Shown here piece after piece: positions 17,864 through 20,197 of a stretch of 20,197 bases of DNA. The DNA is from Chara braunii. Lineage: Eukaryota; Streptophyta; Charophyceae; Charales; Characeae. How positions within the stretch are numbered: position 1 is the first letter of the stretch; the number at the start of each line of letters is the position of its first letter. The stretch spans positions 65,742 to 85,938 of the forward strand of contig BFEA01001212.1 in the NCBI GenBank assembly GCA_003427395.1, given 5' to 3'. Position numbers and translations under genes: made by a program. The notes below the pieces were generated by a model. It saw nothing but the letters and a program-made list of their open reading frames with translations, was not told the DNA's origin and did no database searches.

Positions 17864-18324
17864 TTGTTGAAATTTAGCATTTTTGTAAAGCAACATCGTT
17901 TTTCTTAGCATGCATTTCTTAGGTCTTGCGGGCATGCCACGCCGCAAACATGTAAAAAAAAATAAAAAAATAAAATCAAATTTCAAATATGTATTTAACG
18001 AAGTTCACGAATGAGGACAAATGTCAGTACGAGGGAAGGAAAAAATCCAGTGCATTATACGACGATGAATATACGATGATATGAGGATACTGCAGGGACT
18101 AGGGTTCAACCAGACGGTGAAGTATTTGGACCGAAGGTGTATATATACTGTTGATAATGGATGGAAGGATCACCTGAGCAGAGAGATAAAAGTGTAATCG
18201 TGACTGTTTTGGTCGCATGCCATGGACAGGACGTGTATTCTGTGAAAGTAAACCCTCGCACGTGTTGTCCAATATTGCAAGTGTGTAACTTTCTTTCGCT
18301 CTGCTTTTCCTCTACCTCCTCTGC
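17864..18324. other. Unrecognised stretch after the rRNA fragment
   Basis: AT-rich sequence with an A-rich run at 17954-17972. It may contain further, more diverged organellar DNA, but I cannot identify any. No gene is visible. Confidence 0.35.
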
Positions 18325-18380
18325 CTGCTGTGGGCGAGAAACTGCCTTTGTGCTTCCATCATTGACACGCTGCATGCTGC

Positions 18381-18477
<97 letters not shown>

Positions 18478-18478
18478 N

Positions 18479-18568
<90 letters not shown>

Positions 18569-18985
18569 TCTCTCTCTTCGTGCATGACTTGTGGTCTGCT
18601 TTGGTGCCTCCCACCTGTCTGACAAAATGCGGCCAAGAAAGTGGCAGCATAAGCTATAGGAGGGACGAGCCTCACTCCGCCAGAGTGTTGTATCTTTTCG
18701 TGTTCTAGCAGAAGATTCATTCTCATTTTGCACATTTGGCGAGAAGTGGAGCGAGGGCCCAAGTGGCAAGTGGGAAAAGGAGGTCGAATCTTCTTCAGCA
18801 GATGGAAAGATACAACACCACATTTTTTCTCTTTCTGGGGCCCTTTGCCCAGAACTGAACCTACTCAGCCTGGACCCAGCCCCCTTCTGTCCAAACAGCT
18901 GCTGCATACCACTCGAATACAACGCATATGCAAGTCCGGCGAATAAAACGCAACCTCGTTTACACTTCACATGCGTTATGTTCGG
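18325..18985. repeat. Dispersed repeat block, copy 2, with foldback family copy
   Basis: This is homologous to 9018-9710: GAAACTGCC at 18340, CT repeats, then AAGTGGCA at about 18639. A diverged foldback-family copy lies at about 18661-18756, with GTGTTGTATCTTTTCG, TGTTCTAGCAGAAGATTC and AGTGGAGCGAGGGCCC. An inverted half-copy follows at 18783-18825 (GATGGAAAGATACAACACC), and CGAATACAACGCATATG (18914-18930) pairs with CACATGCGTTATGTTCG (18968-18984). It is non-coding. Confidence 0.8.
18383..18576. repeat. Duplicated (CT)n(GT)n microsatellite with an unresolved base
   Basis: CT repeats (about 18383-18446) then GT repeats (18447-18477) are followed by an N at 18478, then CT (18479-18527), GT (18528-18566) and CT again. 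The repeated order suggests either a real duplication or an assembly join at the N. Confidence 0.97.
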
Positions 18986-19139
18986 GGGAAGCAGGCATTC
19001 TATTTTCCTTTTGGGACAACAAGTGCCACCCTGGGTTTAGAGGGGTGGCCAATGACTTAAGACCGGTAGTTGTTAGTTTTCGATGGTCGTTGTTCGTCGG
19101 TCCGACTATATCGTAGGACAGGTCCGTTCAGGAGAACAA

Positions 19140-19261
19140 GGGCATCGCCACACCGCTCTCAAAATTTGTAAAATGAGAATGAACTTCCCGCTAGAGCATT
19201 GCCAGATGCACCCGCCACATTTTTGTCTTTTTCACATTTAGAGAGTGGTGTGGCGAGGCCC
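19140..19261 (+). mobile_element. Foldback family element, copy 4
   Basis: The 122-bp element starts GGGCATCGCCACACCGCTCT and ends with the inverted AGTGGTGTGGCGAGGCCC. The interior keeps the family order: AAATGAGAATGAACTTCCC, GCTAGAGCATTGCCAGATGC, CCACATTTTTGTC. It is more diverged than copy 3, but both TIRs have changed together, CTCCAC to CACACC, which keeps the stem paired. Confidence 0.75.
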
Positions 19262-19380
19262 GAAGTTACGAGTCTGTGGGCCGGGTACAAGAGTTGGCCT
19301 GTAATAATGAAGCGCCGGTAGTGCGCGACATGGCGCTGGACGGTGGAGGGGACGCTGTTTGTTGGAACTGCGGCTAACCA
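19262..19380. other. GC-rich spacer
   Basis: Short GC-rich sequence between the foldback element and the next CT microsatellite. No gene is recognised. Confidence 0.4.
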
Positions 19381-19394
19381 ACTCTCTCTCTCTT

Positions 19395-19429
<35 letters not shown>

Positions 19430-19591
19430 GACAGACACACGAGCGCACGCGCATGCGCACTCTCACGCACATAGAGCAACCTGTTGGTCACGCCCTAGAA
19501 TGGAAAAGAGATGGTGGCGACCATCTAAGGAGGGATCAGCAGATGCAGAAAAGAGAGGAGACCATGTAAGGAGCTCTCTCTCTCTCTCTGT

Positions 19592-19625
<34 letters not shown>
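19381..19625. repeat. CT and CA microsatellites
   Basis: CT repeats at about 19381-19426 and 19574-19590, then CA repeats at 19591-19625. A purine-rich spacer lies between and has no recognisable gene. Confidence 0.95.
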
Positions 19626-19628
<3 letters not shown>

Positions 19629-19753
19629 AAATGCATCCTGGGCATCCTGTGCATATTTTCAGGGTGCAACCTCTTCATGCGTCGGTGAAAGTCTGAGGGA
19701 ACAGTCTGGTACATTCGTGTTTTTTTTGTGGAGTCGTGTATAGGGAACATGAC

Positions 19754-19803
<50 letters not shown>

Positions 19804-20017
19804 CATGCAGAGTCAAGTGCATCCTGGGCATCCTGTGCAGACTGTCAGGGTTTAACCTCTTCATAAGTCGGTGAAAGTCCGACGAAACAGTCTGGTACAG
19901 TCGTGCTTTTTTTTGTGGGGTCGTGTATAGGAAACATGACAACACACAAAGACACACACACACACACACACACACCCACACCCACACCCACACCCACCCA
20001 CACACACACACACACAC
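19626..20017. repeat. 186-bp minisatellite with embedded (CA)n
   Basis: The unit starting GTTAAATGCATCCTGGGC at 19626 recurs at 19812 as GTCAAGTGCATCCTGGGC, giving a period of 186. Each unit contains GGCATCCTGTGCA, CCTCTTCAT, GTCGGTGAAAGTC, AACAGTCTGGTACA, TCGTGTATAGG and AACATGACAACACACA, and ends in a CA tract (about 19753-19808 and 19940-20017). The second CA tract contains CACACC interruptions. Confidence 0.95.
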
Positions 20018-20094
20018 AGAGTCTCGAGGGCTGAACACGCGCATCACGGAGGCGTAGCGCTCTCAAATGCGGGTGAACGCGCGCGTCTCCAGGA

Positions 20095-20141
20095 AGGAAT
20101 AACTTTGTCAGACTGTTCTGTCGGACTGGGTGTGTTGTGTG

Positions 20142-20197
<56 letters not shown>
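20095..20197. repeat. Inverted partial minisatellite unit and (TG)n
   Basis: Read in reverse, 20105-20135 gives AGTCCGACAGAACAGTCTG, matching AGTCCGACGAAACAGTCTGG of the unit at about 19876-19895. It is followed by a TG tract from about 20130 to the window end, the inverse of the CA tracts. The array therefore has at least one unit in opposite orientation and continues beyond the window. Confidence 0.7.

Noticed and set aside
18106-18970. Minus-strand frames of over 200 codons
   Set aside because: Most of their length is His-Thr and Arg-Glu microsatellite translation, and they cross an N.
19463-20047. 194-codon minus-strand frame
   Set aside because: It is the translated 186-bp minisatellite with CA tracts; the repeated peptide reflects the DNA repeat.

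Overview
The window looks like repeat-rich nuclear DNA of a eukaryote, most likely a land plant. It has no prokaryotic gene organisation and carries long CT, GT, CA and GA microsatellites. It also holds a plant-type LINE relic with a C-terminal zinc-knuckle (zf-RVT-like) region, a decayed pogo/Tigger-type DNA transposase, several short foldback (MITE-like) elements, a probable tRNA-derived SINE and a small insert resembling mitochondrial small-subunit rRNA. I cannot name the species. No convincingly intact, recognisable host gene is present.

Layout, left to right. 1-260: GC-rich DNA with an almost perfect 128-nt hairpin. 320-460: compound CT/CA microsatellite. 545-1160: a diverged repeat in three partial copies, a G-rich purine tract with a G-quadruplex motif, and a perfect 24-bp inverted repeat. 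1200-3278 (minus): a pogo-type transposase pseudogene, interrupted at about 2202-2723 by a foldback element and broken by many stops and frameshifts. 3470-4990: microsatellites and unrecognised sequence, with Ns at 3979-3981. 5020-6753 (plus): a LINE ORF2 relic that has lost the reverse-transcriptase catalytic core. 7241-7642: a 402-bp non-autonomous element with TIRs and a TA duplication. 8011-9710: copies of a roughly 122-bp foldback family and a repeat block that recurs at 18325-18985. 9715-9922: a 74-bp tandem repeat. 10400-11570: GC-richer sequence with one open frame encoding a predicted membrane segment. 12043-12195 (minus): a SINE candidate. 13195-13527: a 136-bp tandem repeat followed by an 18-bp palindrome. 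13950-15003 (plus): the best candidate for a host-type or unknown-element gene, with a frame-preserving intron, a coiled coil and two in-frame stops. 15000-17750: AT-rich, with one 158-codon open frame of unknown function. 17760-17863: the rRNA-derived fragment. 18325-20197: microsatellites, foldback copies and a 186-bp minisatellite with embedded CA tracts and an inverted partial copy at the window end.

The genes do not form a working system. The window reads as nested transposon debris in a heavily decayed region. Most internal stops can be explained by C-to-T change on one strand or the other (TGG to TGA, CAG to TAG, CAA to TAA), as expected for long-term cytosine methylation. The most unusual items are the short foldback family with at least six copies or partial copies, the hairpin at 118-245, and the uncharacterised gene-like segment at 13950-15003.
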